Assembly (NCBI RefSeq): GCF_000981385.1
Contig: NZ_LATZ01000019.1
Span: 1-64,000, forward strand
DNA from: Bacillus sp. SA1-12
GTDB lineage: Bacteria; Bacillota; Bacilli; Bacillales; Bacillaceae
Reading direction: 5' to 3'
DNA length: 64,000 bases
Positions 62,625 through 64,000 of the stretch are shown here, one piece after another. The position numbers and the translations under genes were made by a program. How positions within the stretch are numbered: the first letter of the stretch is position 1; the number at the start of each line of letters is the position of its first letter. The notes below the pieces were generated by a model. The model was not told the origin of the DNA and searched no databases. It saw nothing but the letters and a program-made list of their open reading frames with translations.

Positions 62625-63665
62625 TTATTTATCTTGTTCAGTTGTTTCAACATGTTCATTCGGAACTCCAGTTGATTTCCTATTAATTAATTTTGTATCA
62701 AAGATTGTAGTTGCAAATTTAGTTTTCTTTTTAGAATGGATTCGTTTTAAAATAGTTTCTGCCACCTTTACGCCTATCTCATAAGTTGGCTGCGCAACTA
62801 CAGTAACAGGTGGATTGGTAATCGAAGCCCAATCTGTATCATCAAAACCAATAAAAGAAATATCGTCAGGTATTTTATATCCTGATTCTTTAACAGCTTT
62901 AATAACCTCAAGATTCAACGTATCATTCATAGAAAAAATTGCAGTAGGTTTTAAGGATTGAAGAAGATCTATAGTGGCTTTATACCCGTCACCTTCTTTT
63001 AAAGATACTTCTCTAACTAACAATGGATTATAATCAATATTAAAATCTATAAGAGCTTTTTTATAACCCTCTAATCTCTCTTGTCTATTGCTTACTCCAT
63101 GTATAGGTGCTGTTAGATAAGCAATATGTTTGTGACCAAGTTTGCATAAGTGTTCTACTGCGTTATAAGATCCTTCTAAGTTATTTGTAAGTATTTGATC
63201 TCCAAACTGTTCATCCATTCTTCTGTCTACAAATACTAATGGGAATCCTTCTTCACTTAGTTCTTTATATAAATCCGCATTATTACCTACGGTAGCGGTA
63301 ATAATTCCATCAACTTGCTTATGATAGAGTTCTGTTATATATTTACGCTCTAAAGTTGAATCGTTATCTGCGTTGCAAAGAAAAAGACTATACCCTTTCT
63401 TGCGACAAACATCTTCTACTCCTCGTATAAGTTTTGAACTAAAGGGATTTAAGACATTAAAAATAATTAGTCCAATCGTTTTAGTTTTTTTGCTTTTAAG
63501 TCCTTGTGCAAGACGGTTTGGTTTATAATTTAATTCTCTTATAGTACGTTCAATTTTTTCTCGGACTTCTTCTCCCATCATGTCATACATTCCATTAAGG
63601 TATCTTGAAACTGTCGTTTTTGAAACTCCTGCTCTCTCAGCAACGTCCTTAATTGTAACTTTCAT
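62625..63665 (-). CDS. LacI-family transcriptional regulator
   Basis: 346 residues from ATG 63665 (GGAGAATGGT before it); ATG 63680 is an alternative. HTH 'TIKDVAERAGVSKTTVSRYL', then a sugar-binding effector domain ('TIGLIIFNVLNPFSSKLIRG', 'GIITATVGNNADLYKELSEE', 'ISFIGFDDTDWASITNPPVT'), close to KdgR-like regulators of ketogluconate use. Its target may be the operon at 55-60 kb or genes right of the window. Confidence 0.9.
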   Translation of the reverse strand: MKVTIKDVAERAGVSKTTVSRYLNGMYDMMGEEVREKIERTIRELNYKPNRLAQGLKSKKTKTIGLIIFNVLNPFSSKLIRGVEDVCRKKGYSLFLCNADNDSTLERKYITELYHKQVDGIITATVGNNADLYKELSEEGFPLVFVDRRMDEQFGDQILTNNLEGSYNAVEHLCKLGHKHIAYLTAPIHGVSNRQERLEGYKKALIDFNIDYNPLLVREVSLKEGDGYKATIDLLQSLKPTAIFSMNDTLNLEVIKAVKESGYKIPDDISFIGFDDTDWASITNPPVTVVAQPTYEIGVKVAETILKRIHSKKKTKFATTIFDTKLINRKSTGVPNEHVETTEQDK

Positions 63666-63765
63666 ACCATTCTCCTTCATTGACTTTCTCTTGTTAAGAA
63701 AATAATATAACTTCTTACTAAATAGTATAATCAGAATTAAAGCAAAAGTATAAACAATAGTTTTA

Positions 63766-63800
63766 AAATAAAAAAGTACCCAAAAGGTACTTTTTTATTT
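63766..63800. terminator. Bidirectional terminator upstream of the LacI gene
   Basis: AAATAAAAAAGTACC/GGTACTTTTTTATTT, 15 perfect pairs around CAAAA. It separates the LacI gene from a unit beyond the window. The remaining 200 bases to the edge show no certain gene. Confidence 0.75.
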
Positions 63801-64000
63801 TAAAGTTTTTGTTAACAACTTTATACAAAAGCCTCGGGCTTATAAGACGTCTTTAATACTTAGGATTTTAATTACTAGATTATTCCTTATTCTATCTTCT
63901 TATTTATTTCTGATGTAACTTGCTTCTTCACAAAATTACTCTTTATATTCCCATTTTGGCTTCTTATCAGACACTAACAGTTTTTTGACTTATACAAAGA

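Noticed and set aside
1..64000. CRISPR array or cas genes
   Set aside because: No series of equal-length direct repeats with regular spacers and no Cas-like protein seen; the repeated intergenic elements are irregularly spaced and separated by genes.
63801..64000. 3' end of a reverse-strand gene entering from the right
   Set aside because: A short protein-like tail (LLVSDKKPKWEYKE) occurs, but a stop lies in the same frame before the window edge, so no gene can be supported.

Overview
The window looks like a low-GC Bacillota chromosome, most likely Bacillaceae. Evidence: AT-rich DNA, strong GGAGG-type ribosome sites, frequent TTG/GTG starts, and gene families typical of Bacillus relatives (HxlR/LysR/TetR/LacI regulators, lipoproteins with LxGC boxes, DUF1878, an IolT-type transporter). 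It is an accessory, recombination-scarred stretch: four decayed copies of one tyrosine-recombinase family, three other recombinase remnants, pieces of two IS families, tRNA 3'-end fragments and a truncated prophage sit among catabolic operons.

Layout. 0-6.8 kb: 5' part of a secreted Ig-like repeat protein, a frameshifted acetyltransferase, an HxlR regulator with a quinone-reductase-like flavoprotein sharing an operator motif, a YdeN-like hydrolase, and a divergent LysR/DMT-exporter pair. 7-13.6 kb: recombinase and phage-integrase wrecks, a tRNA-Sec-like 3' half, a secreted cupin/carboxymuconolactone-decarboxylase protein, joined fragments of a histidine kinase and a DUF6361 protein, a gene-free patch of odd composition, a MazG-like and an HNH gene, and the left end of an IS110 element. 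13.6-21.5 kb: one reverse-strand operon. It encodes a solute-binding lipoprotein, an ABC ATPase, a fused double permease, a glycerophosphodiester phosphodiesterase, an inositol-monophosphatase-family enzyme and an unusual LacI-type regulator fused to a solute-binding domain. I infer import and breakdown of a phosphodiester such as a glycerophospho-polyol. 22-32 kb: sugar or cyclitol catabolism under a divergent AraC regulator (IolT-like transporter, three TIM-barrel isomerase/epimerase proteins, a Gfo/Idh/MocA oxidoreductase, an iolE remnant, a broken MFS gene and a sulfatase fragment).

32.2-41.7 kb: a truncated prophage on the reverse strand. An integrase without its catalytic C-terminus is followed by small terminase, an embedded MerR-HTH/Mrr-type endonuclease, a frameshifted large terminase, portal, and cargo genes. 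The prophage ends where a phage gene is fused in frame to the back half of a Gfo/Idh/MocA gene. 42-52.6 kb: small unrelated genes, then eight co-oriented small genes (cupin, eukaryote-type HisA, GNAT, lipoprotein, two unknowns, two NUDIX) mostly separated by related intergenic repeats with CCCGTTA motifs around hairpins. This resembles a gene-cassette array. 53-64 kb: an alpha/beta hydrolase, more recombinase and IS scars, and an rspAB-like sugar-acid operon (MFS, SDR, zinc dehydrogenase, mannonate-dehydratase-family enolase) with a GntR regulator and two near-identical 20-bp operator candidates, then a LacI regulator.

The leads most worth pursuing are the cassette-like array at 47-52.6 kb, the LacI/solute-binding fusion and its operon, the Mrr-type endonuclease inside the packaging module, and the repeated recombinase/tRNA-end scars. 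All function calls come from reading the sequence; no database search was possible.
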